Shown here in pieces: positions 25,801-35,700 of a DNA stretch of 41,410 bases (position 1 is the first letter of the stretch; every line of letters begins with the position of its first letter). The notes beneath the pieces were generated by a model. That model was not told where the DNA came from, did no database searches, and saw only the letters and a list, made by a program, of their open reading frames with translations. Source of the stretch: Saccoglossus kowalevskii. Lineage: Eukaryota; Hemichordata; Enteropneusta; Harrimaniidae. Where the stretch lies: the NCBI RefSeq assembly GCF_000003605.2, contig NW_003131855.1, forward strand, positions 85,156 to 126,565, given 5' to 3'. Position numbers and translations under genes: made by a program.

Positions 25801-25888
25801 ACGCATAATATGACCAAGCAATTATTGCTGTGATAAATACTACCGGAAGCCATTTAAAAACCCTCGCACAAGCCCTCAAAATCCCCAT
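9032..25888 (-). CDS. ZDHHC2/15/20-like: palmitoyltransferase, ZDHHC2/15/20 group (11 exons)
   Basis: Whole-gene entry. The product is an integral membrane protein S-acyltransferase that transfers long-chain acyl groups from acyl-CoA to cysteines of membrane-associated proteins. Exon order on the minus strand is 25780-25888, 25007-25033, 22484-22578, 20661-20781, 18682-18751, 16883-17036, 15998-16130, 15455-15584, 11203-11316, 9800-9948, 9032-9171. All junctions are GT..AG and the phase is continuous to TGA. The product is 413 aa, or 375 aa without exon 9; human relatives are about 337-367 aa. Four membrane segments fall near residues 13-36, 46-68, 166-188 and 202-226. The zinc-binding CRD spans about 121-156, with DHHC at 147-150 (catalytic Cys150) and NNC at 154-156. 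TTLE (the TTxE motif) is at 234-237, and a PaCCT-like NIKQVFG follows in exon 8. [11 protein letters not shown] is closest to ZDHHC20 as I recall it. The short invertebrate-style N-terminus starts [18 protein letters not shown]. Assignment within 2/15/20 is uncertain; family membership is not. Confidence 0.93.
9172..9799 (-). other. intron 10 of the acyltransferase gene
   Basis: Plain AT-rich intron. No repeat, RNA gene or extra exon was recognised. Confidence 0.7.
9800..9948 (-). CDS. ZDHHC2/15/20-like: acyltransferase exon 10, main tail exon
   Basis: It encodes [20 protein letters not shown] then [18 protein letters not shown] and on to [16 protein letters not shown] matches the SLGDGCSFPTR tail block of vertebrate ZDHHC2/20. 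DSDHLL fits a DxxxLL sorting signal; dileucine-type signals are known in the ZDHHC2 tail. Acceptor ttttctatgcag, donor G|GTAGGG, phase 1 exit. Confidence 0.88.
9949..11202 (-). other. intron 9 of the acyltransferase gene
   Basis: It separates the two homologous tail exons. I looked for a third copy of the FPTR/LLA exon here and in intron 8 and saw none. No repeats were recognised. Confidence 0.65.
11203..11316 (-). CDS. ZDHHC2/15/20-like: acyltransferase exon 9, cassette tail exon
   Basis: 114 nt, phase 2 on both sides, encoding [20 protein letters not shown] then [18 protein letters not shown]. It is homologous to exon 10 over its first 22 residues (FPTR and DxDxLLA shared). Acceptor ttggattttcag is good. 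The donor AG|GTAGAC is weaker than its neighbours, which fits optional inclusion. GNG departs from the GDG of exon 10 and vertebrate proteins, so exon 10 looks like the ancestral copy. DTDYLL is a DxxxLL acidic-dileucine match. Confidence 0.75.
11650..12240 (+). mobile_element. old diverged family A copy
   Basis: Within intron 8, segments such as caaaatccatctaagcatgc, gaatggtagaaatgcatgac and aaaatagctgccagtcagcc follow the order of the family A tandem unit at 2230-2500, with many substitutions. Neither terminal hairpin nor microsatellite is preserved. The boundaries are approximate. Confidence 0.5.
12972..13033. other. assembly gap (62 N)
   Basis: A run of N between two tandem units of the family B element. 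The true length and number of missing units are unknown. Confidence 1.
13776..13832. repeat. (CA)n microsatellite of family B
   Basis: It begins cggacacacggacacacata, runs into uninterrupted CA, and ends cagacacac, just before the terminal hairpin. Family A has its ggacgcac microsatellite in the same position. Confidence 0.95.
13843..13874. repeat. terminal bulged hairpin of family B
   Basis: Left arm gactcccat-tat-gtgc, loop ttc, right arm gcacatgggagtc. This is a 13-bp perfect stem with a 3-nt bulge in the left arm. The sequence differs from the family A hairpin, but the shape and place are the same. Confidence 0.9.
14421..14572. mobile_element. 152-bp MITE with TTAA duplication
   Basis: TTAA at 14417-14420 is followed by AGCGGGGAGTAGTCACCTG. 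The right end, read inward, is AACGAGAGGGTTGTCACCTG, preceded by TTAA at 14573-14576. The inverted ends extend about 25 bp with mismatches. The element is markedly richer in CG than the intron around it. A related fragment lies at 131-218. Confidence 0.65.
14577..15454 (-). other. 3'-most acceptor-distal part of intron 8
   Basis: The remaining intron sequence between the MITE and exon 8. An 89-codon frame on the plus strand (14639-14908) has no recognisable domain and is not supported as a gene. Confidence 0.5.
15455..15584 (-). CDS. ZDHHC2/15/20-like: acyltransferase exon 8 (TTxE, PaCCT-like)
   Basis: It encodes [20 protein letters not shown] then [19 protein letters not shown]. The acceptor gaatgaacag|AGTC was chosen over a nearby ttcag because it preserves the conserved ESFR. 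The exon ends in phase 2 at AG|GTGAGCTC, which both exon 9 and exon 10 can complete with T to give Ser. Confidence 0.93.
15585..15997 (-). other. intron 7 of the acyltransferase gene
   Basis: Short AT-rich intron. Nothing else was recognised. Confidence 0.7.
15998..16130 (-). CDS. ZDHHC2/15/20-like: acyltransferase exon 7 (TM4, TTxE)
   Basis: It encodes [38 protein letters not shown] and VNKTTL, the fourth membrane segment and the start of the TTxE motif. The E is completed by exon 8. Acceptor tcatttgcag, donor G|GTAAGTAC, phase 1. Confidence 0.95.
16131..16882 (-). other. intron 6 of the acyltransferase gene
   Basis: AT-rich intron. Nothing else was recognised. Confidence 0.7.
16883..17036 (-). 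CDS. ZDHHC2/15/20-like: acyltransferase exon 6 (DHHC motif, TM3)
   Basis: It encodes [20 protein letters not shown] followed by [20 protein letters not shown] and [11 protein letters not shown]. It carries the catalytic Asp-His-His-Cys, the last zinc ligands and the third membrane segment, which makes it the most conserved exon of the gene. It ends at a codon boundary at AGT|GTAAGTAT. Confidence 0.97.
17037..18681 (-). other. intron 5 of the acyltransferase gene
   Basis: It interrupts the cysteine-rich domain between Cys139 and the DHHC motif. Apart from short T runs I recognised no repeat or gene. Confidence 0.65.
18682..18751 (-). CDS. ZDHHC2/15/20-like: acyltransferase exon 5 (first half of CRD)
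   Basis: It encodes [20 protein letters not shown] then VCE. This covers the zinc ligands Cys122, Cys125, His135, Cys136 and Cys139 of the cysteine-rich domain. It ends in phase 2 at AC|GTAAGTTC; the split codon (AC|A) gives Thr141. Confidence 0.95.
18976..20050. mobile_element. 1.07-kb TIR DNA element with TA duplication
   Basis: In intron 4. The left end is CCGGATTCTGCCGTAAATTC followed by accca. The right end, read inward, is the same 20 bases followed by gccca. That gives 25-bp inverted repeats with one mismatch. TA flanks both ends (18974-18975 and 20051-20052). The core is richer in CG than the intron. It contains a 90-codon plus-strand frame (19269-19541) with no recognised transposase motif, so it is probably nonautonomous. 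Confidence 0.8.
20661..20781 (-). CDS. ZDHHC2/15/20-like: acyltransferase exon 4 (cytosolic loop)
   Basis: It encodes [20 protein letters not shown] through [12 protein letters not shown]. This is the linker before the CRD, aligning with the FHLSYAEKDLLEREPRGE..LPIYTRT region of vertebrate ZDHHC2. It ends in phase 1 at G|GTATGTTC. Confidence 0.92.
20782..21540 (-). other. intron 3, exon 4 side
   Basis: Plain AT-rich intron between exon 4 and the 40-bp minisatellite. No gene or mobile element was recognised. Confidence 0.6.
21541..22340. repeat. 40-bp minisatellite, 20 units
   Basis: Twenty back-to-back 40-bp units of tgggacatgcagtgtattgc followed by taagcccactggcacattac, with at most a few substitutions each and no length change. 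Variants cluster: gggaaatgt in units 5-6, ggggcatgc in units 11-12 and again in 18-19, a spacing of seven units. There are no spacers, so it is not CRISPR. It sits in intron 3, about 140 bp from exon 3. Confidence 0.98.
22484..22578 (-). CDS. ZDHHC2/15/20-like: acyltransferase exon 3 (TM2)
   Basis: It encodes [10 protein letters not shown] then [18 protein letters not shown], the second membrane segment and the start of the cytosolic loop. The acceptor is cctttcag and the donor GAG|GTAAG. The exon ends at a codon boundary after codon 77. A longer reading frame overlapping it (22480-22824) is in a different frame and is not real. Confidence 0.92.
22579..25006 (-). other. intron 2 of the acyltransferase gene
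   Basis: A 2.4-kb AT-rich intron. A 115-codon plus-strand frame (23789-24136) shows no recognisable domain, no splice context and no matching repeat in the window. I do not call it a gene. Confidence 0.6.
25007..25033 (-). CDS. ZDHHC2/15/20-like: acyltransferase exon 2 (27-nt microexon)
   Basis: Only 27 nt, between ttctctccttacag and G|GTGAGT. It encodes FTVDNILEK with the flanking split codons, aligning with the short lumenal loop between TM1 and TM2 (VSMENTGEQ in the human ZDHHC2 I remember). It is phase 1 on both sides, so skipping it would keep the frame. Confidence 0.85.
25034..25779 (-). other. intron 1 of the acyltransferase gene
   Basis: AT-rich, becoming less so towards exon 1, as expected next to a promoter. 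No repeat was recognised. Confidence 0.6.
25780..25888 (-). CDS. ZDHHC2/15/20-like: acyltransferase exon 1 (start, TM1)
   Basis: The ATG is at 25886-25888. It encodes residues 1-36, ending [12 protein letters not shown], the conserved first membrane segment of the ZDHHC2/15/20 group. The exon ends in phase 1 at T|GTAAGTATA. The start was chosen because the conserved LPVVFIT block begins 13 codons later and family N-termini are short. Confidence 0.93.
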
Positions 25889-26731
25889 GATTTCTTGTCC
25901 GGTGATAATATTTTCTTTTTCACCAAACCCAAAATCAGTTCCTTCTACGTCATCGAAACATACGTGTTACAAGCGCCCTCTAAAGCTCGACTTGGCTAGA
26001 AGGCGAATAATATAAGGGAGTAGTTACTATGCGATTATGTCGGCGGTATTTTTTGTCAAAGAAAGTCACAATGTAGTAAGGTCAGGCATGTTCTCATTAA
26101 AAAAGTACGAAGTAAAAGAAATATTTTGACATTAAGCAAACTACACAAATTTCATGACGTCACAAAGTGTGCTGTTTTAATGGCTCGAACGATAACTAGA
26201 TAATTATTTTTTCCGATGATATGCTTTCTGAGGCAATTTTACAAAACACAAAATTTGACAAAAATCCTGTTTAAAATTATTATTAAATAGCTAACAATAA
26301 TGTCAGATTTAAATATTCTATTACTAAAATAGAATATGGACAATTTATTTTGCGCTTTCGTTCAAAAAATATTTACTCTGGTTCGAGGTTAAATAAGTGC
26401 AGTGTTCTGATTGGCTGCTTTTGTAATTGGAGAACCCAGCAACCTATCTACATCAAAACAAATGAGTGTCCATCAGACATGGCTGAAACAGGCTGAGTTT
26501 TGCCGCTTACCTTCGCTTTCATCCACACGATTGGCATAAACCACCATCGCGGAAAAGGTCGCCTTATATTACAACGTTTGTGAAGTCCGCGATCTGCTCT
26601 TTGGGAGCGACAAAGTTGCTGTAAATAGATAGACTTCTACCTGGTTACGCTATCCTTGGTCGCAGACTGAGACGGGCGTGCTCGACGTATGTGGCTAGTT
26701 CCAAGCAACTGTTGACACTAAACTTAGCAAA
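25889..26731. promoter_or_regulatory. divergent promoter between the two genes
   Basis: The two start codons point away from each other across 843 bp, so both 5' UTRs and promoters must lie here. Two ATTGG (inverted CCAAT) boxes are at 26410-26414 and 26426-26430. The second abuts GAGAACCCAGCAAC (26430-26443), which fits the RFX X-box GTNRCCNNRGYAAC with two mismatches and a perfect right half. No clear TATA box was seen. Transcription starts are not visible from sequence. Confidence 0.6.
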
Positions 26732-26774
26732 ATGTACGAGATAGATACGTCTAGAGTTCGATCACCATTAGAAA
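26732..26774 (+). CDS. VWA3-like: VWA3-like exon 1 (start)
   Basis: It encodes MYEIDTSRVRSPLE and ends in phase 1 at A|GTAAGT, which joins exon 2 as Asn-Pro-Lys. The start was chosen as the ATG just before the first good donor downstream of the divergent promoter. No conserved residues support it, so another first exon in the 2.9-kb intron is possible. Confidence 0.6.
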
Positions 26775-29700
26775 GTAAGTTTATCTGTCTTTCTAAATTG
26801 TCTGTATAGATTCTATATTTCGTTTTCTATGAGAGATGTACAGTCTCTAAAAGTCAATACGGTATGTATACGGGGATATGTAGATGGTGATATGTGGAGG
26901 TTTTCTCACTCTTATACTGTACCTGTCAATTTGTGTTTTAGTGCTCCCTGGCATTTGCAAGATGTTGATGTGATACATGTTAGCATGTTTCGTAACATTT
27001 AATTCGCTCAATTGACTGTGACCAGCTGTCGTCCTATTTTAATAAACTTAGTACATACACTATATTATATATATATATATTATAAAACAAACATAATGTA
27101 ACTTTTTTTTAGTAATATTAATCTACATTTATTAGCTGGGATTTATATTTGCACATTTTGCTGGATGCTAAATGTTTTCAAATAAAATCTACGAGTAGTG
27201 AATCTATTGAGTTAACTACAAAAATTATTGTGAATTTATTTCAGGGCTTGACTTTTTAAACTCATGTGTCTGAAATGTACGTTGCCTATTATATTACTAT
27301 GGTCTGTTTACTGTGGCTGCAAATATGTTTCGTACACATAGCCAATAATATCATCTATTAATTGGCTGAAACTACAGTGATACCAATCTATTGGCTTTCT
27401 GAAATCAACTTTGCTTGCAACACTGCTGTTTTGTTAGCAAATTAGCTGATGATAGTGCTTACTAGACGTACAACATTAAATGAAACAGATCATAATGCTA
27501 ACATTTTTAGAAATAATCTCAAAAGAATTTACTATGAACAAATTTGGTTGCCAACTCTATCCAAAAAGGAACATAATAAACTACGTATTTACATTAAATA
27601 CAAATCAGATTATGAATTTGAACCATATCTGAATAAAATTAGTAATTTAAATCACAGAGTAAGTGTAACCAAATTTAGAATTTCAGAATATAAATTACCA
27701 ATTGAAAAATTAAGATACCAAAAAATACCCTCAGAGCAAAGATTTTGCACACTGTGTTCTGATCAGTCTGTTGGTGATGAAATGCATGCTCTTTTTGACT
27801 GCAAACTGGATGAAATTGTAAAGGCACGTAGCTACTTTTGGAATACTCTATCATTATACAATGATAATATTTTAAAATTACCAAAAGAAGATATGTTTGT
27901 GCATATTATGGGAATAAAAGACAGTTTCATTGCCAATAGTCTAGGAAAGTTTATTAACACAATTTTACAATGTAATACCTAATAGTTGTTAGTGTTATCT
28001 GTTTTAACATTTTATTGTATTTTTAATATCTGTATTTCTTGTTATTGTGTTGTTGTTGTTTTTTTGTTTTTTTGTGTGTGTATGATTATTGACCATGGTT
28101 AATGTATTTCCAATTCATTAATTTGAGTCAAATAAAATATACTATACTACCGGTATACTCTACTATATTCAGGGCCACAGTAACAAGCAAGTGAATTTCA
28201 ATGTAGTTGTTCAAATGGCAATTTTACTTGTCATAGGCTATAGGACTAGCCCTAGTGTCAACCATTCATTGTCTTACAGTAGTGCATAAAACTCAGCCAT
28301 CAAATCTGAATATTTCCCCCCTTACAAGTTTGTAACTTGTGTTGTTGAACTTTTTATTGAAACACGAGAAATTACCTGAAATGTCAGTTATGTTTTGTTT
28401 TGACAGTTATATATCATTACGATTAAACAATTAACCTAACAATGTGGGGAGGCCAGTTTAATTGCAATGTGGGCATTGTTAAACATGAATGGGGGGTACC
28501 TTTGTAATGTTGAATAAGTGGAAACATTGTACAATACCAACCATTGTGATAAAAACACAGTAACAAGGGTGGCAGTATAAAGGTCTTCTGAGGTGGTAGC
28601 AAAGAGCTTGGATAATTGTACCCATTTCTGTAATAGTAGTGGCTTAGCTTATATGCTGTATTTCTGCTCTACCTTTACATTTGTAAAATCGTCCATTTTT
28701 TTTTTCAACACCGAATTTAAAATTTTTCACATAATAAACCTGTCTAATTTATTTCATATTTTTTTTCAAAACTTTTGGCAATGGAAAGCTATGTCCATTT
28801 GGTCCAAAAGTAAAAAAGCAATTACAGAAAATTATTTAAATATGTGTAAAATGGTGCATGAAAATTTCAGTGGAGAAAAATGTGGCTTTCTGATGCTGTA
28901 CAGAATTTGAAGATCATGCAAGGATTTCCCCATTGTATTTGTATGCTTCTTTATGATATCACGATTTATTATTACTAATTAAATAAAAACTCAGTATGAT
29001 TGTAATGTACATGAAAACCATAGACCCACTAAAAGTTAGACGGTCTATGTGAAAACACAGAGATGTTTCGTACAAAAAAAATAATAAGGAATAAATAGGA
29101 ATACATGAAGTTATTTATAAAATTTAGCTTATTTAACCAATAATCCATGAATGTTGACTCATTGTGTCTGACCTAATAGTTCAGCACAGTTTCTTTGCCA
29201 CATCATGATTTGTAAAGACCATATTTGGTGATGAAGCAATCACAGACTGTTAGGAATCCCAATACATGTACATGTAGTTAATAATTGGTTTATAATTTTA
29301 TTCAATATGTTTTTAACATATCATTGAGTTAACTATACACCTGAACAGCAGACTACTGTAAAATATTTTATTTTAGCTGGAATTAAATTTTGCTGAAAAG
29401 ACTTTTTGGGTGTTTTGTATGGAATTTATTTTCACTGATTTTTGGCGAGTTGAATGCAAAATATAGGGAAAAAAGTATATTCACTGAATTTTATTTTCAC
29501 TGAATCACTCTTTCAGCGAAAATTAATTTCAAGCGAAAATAAAGTATTTTACAGTAGTTCATATCTAATCTAATCTACCAACCAATTATTTGCCATAGCA
29601 TACCGGGTACACTGTGTATAATACAAAGACGGCTCACTTGCTACAAGTCTCACAGTTATACAATGTTTCTGTCTTTCCCAGATCCAAAATGGGATTTAAA

Positions 29701-32700
29701 GCACACCAAGAATGGCACATACAACGGCAGACGAGTAGAACAAGTAGACTTAGAGGATTTACAGTCCGTAATCAAATTAAAGCCACCGCCAAAGAAAACC
29801 TGGGAACCGGATGTCAAGGCAATGATCTCCACCAAGAAATGGTTGGGTACACATGGATTGAAACGCAATAGACTATCACTAAATCAGATACTGCCAGCGA
29901 TTGGCTTTAAACACTCTGATGGTAAGTGCATATGTGTATAAGTGTCTAATCCCTATTATTATATAGTAGTCCTGTATTTTATGTGATGTCTGAAATCTAG
30001 TTCAGTATATGTATAGAGCCTGGATATTTGAGAAATGGTAAAATTCCAATGTTATATGGTATCTGGGTCATATATTCATAATTGGTCTTAATCCAGAGCG
30101 GGTTTTGTGAAGTTATGTGAATAACAGAATTTATTATAATAATAAAACATTCCTAAAATATGAAAAACAGACATTAAATTTCTTAAAATCAATTATTTGA
30201 GAAAAGTTTAATAAACAAATGTCCAATTGAGAGATTGCTAAGATCTGACTAGTACATTTATTGTATTCATAGATTCCTGTATATGTAATTAATGAATGAA
30301 CTTTTGACATCACAGCACAGCATGTAAAATTCCAAAGTAATAATGATTTCACCATGAAACTAAAATAATATTATACCAATGTCAATGACATAATTACGGT
30401 AAAGATTTGATAAAAATGACATAATTCAAAAATACAACAGCCATATGATAACAAATTATGTCTTTCACATACATTTAATATGCTGTTGTGTGACTGTTCT
30501 TCACACATTTTACCCCATACATAGGTTATATGCATGCACTATATGGCTTCAATTGTCATGAATGTTTTCAACAAAAGTCATTGGGTACTATACATCTGTT
30601 GTACTGAGGTCTAATATGATACATTTCAGATTTTAATTCCATGATAAATATAATATAAAATAATAACACATGGCGTTGGCAGTAAAAAATCTAATCTCTG
30701 TGTGAACAAAAGTTCAATTTTTTCCACTGCAGAGATCCAAATTAGTTTCACATTATTTCCAGCGTGTTGCCACTGTAACTATGAGCTTCAGTTAAACATT
30801 AGCTTGTAATGTACATACTGATTATTGGATTTTTCATATTATGTTTGCTCCATCTTCTTTCTTTGCAACTGTGATTTACGCCTAGCAATTATAATATGAG
30901 TAACTATGAATGTGAAGTATGAGTGCTTCAAAGTGGTACAGTAGTCGTGCAATGATGTATACATGTATGTACAGACGGCGATCATGTCAAACACAAGGCT
31001 GTCATCTTTCGACTAAGGCACTTTAATTCTTACGCTTGATACATCACCCTATTTAATATAAATGTTTGACCAACTATACTCATATACGGTATATATACTA
31101 CATGTATCTATAATGTGTTAGGCTGTACATTTACTATTTGCCTTTTTAGGTAATTAACAGAGGTGATTCTATGGACATAATAAAGTATATTTCAATGATT
31201 AAATCAAAAATGCAATTTTTGTTTTTATAAAAGTTCTTTCAGTTAGAAATGTGGATTCTAGATTTTTTCTTTATATTACTATGCGGTTATGCTTTCATGC
31301 AATGCTGCTAGCTGAGGTTTTTGCCAGTTACAGAAATTGTACCCCCTCCCTCCAGACAAAAGAATCAATCAAACAAATGCCTAATATTTGAATTACATAC
31401 AGTGTAAAATACATTATAATACTGTATTTCAAGTCATTATTGTCAAAAAAGCAAATGAAAAAGAAAATAATCACCAGAACATCTGACGGTTGGTTGGTTT
31501 TAAAGTATTTAACTGAAACATTATTGCGAGGTAAAACAGATTGATTTCTTCGTGTATAGGGGTAATTAGGTATTCAACTATTTTTAGTATTTACTGTAAT
31601 GCATCTGTACAACACATATATGTAGATGGTCCACTCCTTCATATTTTACTTACTAAGTCTTACATGTACACACCAAGCAATTAGCAGTTTTTGTTATTGA
31701 GCATTGTAAAATAGTTGAATGGAGGAAGTATGTTGCAATAAATGTATATAAACGAAAATAACATTAAATAAATTATATTAATGTATATCATAAATGTGTA
31801 TAAGTTAATTGTTATGGTATTGTATTCTCTGTAACAGACATTGTATGCAATAGAATGCAACAATACACTACACAGTATTTTTTTAATATATGGAAGTTAT
31901 ACCCTGACAAATTGGTCTACACCATAGAATCATTTCTCATCTATTACAAATGTTTAGGGATAAATTTAGTATTTTGCAGTTTATAATTTATGTTATTTAA
32001 AAAAATATAGTTATTCCTTGTTTTTTTTCTTTATTCACATTGTTTGTGTTGGGAGCCAATAAAGCACACACCCAGAATATTAAGAATGGATACTTGGCAA
32101 AATTTATTGACAGTTGTTACTTTAATAGAATAAAAGCTAAGAATTAGTACTAAGTGAATGCTTTTAACTAAAAATCCTACTTCATGAACTTCTAACATTG
32201 AAGAGGAACACTCTAGTTATTTAAGTTGCACCTTTGATCAAGAAATAGAAGATGTTTTTCATTTCTTTACTACATTACAATGTTGCATGACTGTACTTAT
32301 CTCGTTGAGCAGTAAAATAATATAACTTCTATAAAATCTCTGTAAGGTTTTAACCTGTAGTACCACTATTACTTTAGCATATTATAAAAAATTTAAAATG
32401 CATTACCAGTTACCAGGTCTTAGTATTTTACTGCGTAAAATGTTACATTAAATAAACCAAACACACACATGTACATGTACAAGGCATGCAATTGAAAACA
32501 TGTTGTTGTTTTTTGCGAACTAACTTCATGATTTCCCTATAGCCATATATGTACTTTGGTAGCCATTTTGAAATGCCTACTAGTCTTATTTCCTGACAGA
32601 TGCAGGAAATAATTTTATGATATATTTTTGTCAAATTTGTGTTAACCAGACCTATAATTAATTCAACAGGTTGCTATATTTTTATACTGAATAGAGAGAG

Positions 32701-35700
32701 ATTGAATAATACTGTGAACAACATTAATAATAATATTCAATTATGAAATCTCGATGGAATAGTCACCATCCCTTATAGAGGGATGCATGTACGCAGTTCA
32801 ATTCGCTCTACCCAAGGTTTTATATAAAGTGGTTCTACTGAACAATAGGGATTATTCGAGATTGGACCCAGTTTTCAAAATACCCAACGGTGACAATGCC
32901 TTTATTTAAAATGAAAACAGCGCTGCATGCCCATTCTAGTGAGGAAAACAATTCAGGACAATCATTGTTTTCAAGTTCTATTTGAAGAAGGTCTTTGTAC
33001 AGATGACTATGACACTGTGCTATACTATTCATGTGTACGTTGACTATTTGTACAATTCCAAAATGGGAGATTTTGTTGTTGATATTAAATTACCCACAAG
33101 AGACGTAATTAGGGGCTACTTTGTTTTATTGAAGTGCCTTCAAAGCCTCATCCTTGTAGACTTGGCTTGAAAATAATAATATTGCATTTTGTGACTTGGT
33201 TCTTTGCAAATTTGACATGCAACAATTAAATGATTTTATTTTTCTGTGATTGTTTGCCCTAGTTACCATCACTATTCACGTCATGTCACCTTTGTGTTTA
33301 CACTCACATACTAACCCCTACTGACCCCACGACCTCTCTACATCTGACTCTCAGAACAATGAATTCACCCTTCATTGTTAGATATCCCCCACACCCAACC
33401 AATAAGTTCTATTGTTCTCTCTATATTTGGTTACTAAGAGTAATTGTTCAATCTGGTTTGTGTGTTCAAAGTGAAAGATGCCGCAAACAATACTTTTAAG
33501 TTCATGCCATAATTTAGCTGCATGGTTAAGGCTACTTTTTAAAACAGAACAATTTTCAAAATTTGTTGTTGTATGGTACACATGTTACGTCTGTCTGTCA
33601 TTTAGTTTAGTTTTTATTGTTACACACATACCACACTAAAAGAGGTCACTGAAAGGATTATTTATGGCGCTGTCATTTAATTGCCATCTTAGCAACTCTA
33701 TTTAGGTATTAAAATACTGCGTATTTTGTGCAAAATCTGTTTCATCTGTTTCAACAGGAATATGGAATTATAATAATAATGCTTATTTAATAGAATTCAG
33801 AGTTTGCATTTTCTTAGCTCTCTTGTTTGTAAACACTTTTTCTGTCACTGACTTGCATGTAGTTGAGTTTAAAGAAGAAGAACAGTATATTACATTTAGT
33901 TTACAGTGATTGAGTACATAGCTACAACAGAAAAAAACACTGGGTTGTTGCTACATATATTATGTTGTATTTTTGGTCATTTTTGGCTTTCGCAGGACGA
34001 TAAATTTGCAAAGGATACCCCAGTCCTGATTGCTTTGATGCCTTTCAAAATAATCATAAATGATCATATTACATGCTAGTACACATTTTTACATTTTACT
34101 CAGTATTTCCATTGACACCTGTTGCATAGATTATTCATTAGGCTGTGCTTATTCTATTGCAATATGATCTAGTGCGCTTTGTATGTATTACTTCTATTAA
34201 AGTAGTAGCCACTTTATATTTATTAAAATACCATATTTTAAGATAATTACAACAGAAAAAAACACTGGGTTGTTGCTACATATATTATGTTGTATTTTTG
34301 GTCATTTTTGGCTTTCGCAGGACGATAAATTTGCAAAGGATACCCCAGTCCTGATTGCTTTGATGCCTTTCAAAATAATCATAAATGATCATATTACATG
34401 CTAGTACACATTTTTACATTTTACTCAGTATTTCCATTGACACCTGTTGCATAGATTATTCATTAGGCTGTGCTTATTCTATTGCAATATGATCTAGTGC
34501 GCTTTGTATGTATTACTTCTATTAAAGTAGTAGCCACTTTATATTTATTAAAATACCATATTTTAAGATAATTACTATAATCCTTTCAATAAATGGATCA
34601 TGAACAAATTAAAGTCATTTTTAGATCTGGCTGAATTGTTGAAGTAAATTTCAAATTATATTTGTTGAGTGGTTGAATGGCCACAGTGTTTTATAGTCTG
34701 TAGTAACAATGATTGTTGTATTGTTGTTTTAAAAATAAAAATATAAAAGCACAATTCTGAGAAAAAGACCACACACCCACATCAATTTAGAACAAAAAAT
34801 GTTCTTTTTAAGAGAATAAAATTCTTTTTCTGCACCTAAAACATAAATGTGGATTGATAAGAAATTATTTTAGTAGTAAAATTCAGTTGGAGGTGTGTTT
34901 GAAGAAGGTATGTTTGTTTGTGTTTAGTTTTCTCAATTGATTGTGATTTGCTTTAATATTAAATCATTTAAAGATAAAAATAGTTGTTCTCCAAAAACCA
35001 TTTTAAATAAACTGATGTGCATGTGTATGAAAAAAACACTTTTAAAGATTTGATAAAATATATTATTTGTATAAATATTTGTAAGAATTGTTAGGATGCC
35101 AAATTTAGATATAGCGGTAGTTTAAGGTTCTTGTATGCATAAACTGCATCGATTATCTGTCAGGCAAATAACGTTGTGTTGTGCATTGTTACTTAGCAAC
35201 AGTCACATGAGAGGTCATAGTCGGGCAATGAAATGTATGAAGTCCACAATTTTATCATAGCATGTGATCAGACATACAGTTTATTATTTGTGGTGGGGGT
35301 TTGTGATTGTAAAAATCATTTTAACAACTATTTTGTAGATAACAGTGTGTAGTTAACACTTGTATACCTCGTATACTGTTTTTTTTTATAACATCCAACA
35401 TCAAAGAATGACAAATTATTTGTTGTTAAACATGTTTTGTTTTACAAGCATTATAAAAAAGTTTTTTTAATGTAATTATGGGTGGGTGGGTCGGGTCAAC
35501 TTTTGAGGAGGGGCTGAATACATTGATATAGAGGGAGTATTTGGTGTGGTGTATTGGGGGAATGTGATAAGGTTTAAAAATAGAACAAACAACGCATAAT
35601 AATAAAAAGTATCAGTAGCTAAAATATAATAAATCCAAGTAATCTGAAAAATGTCTTTTTATCAATATAATATATTTTATAGTTATATATTATTATGTAT

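Noticed and set aside
28593-28910. 105-codon plus-strand frame
   Set aside because: Low-complexity Phe/Lys/Asn-rich translation of AT-rich intron.
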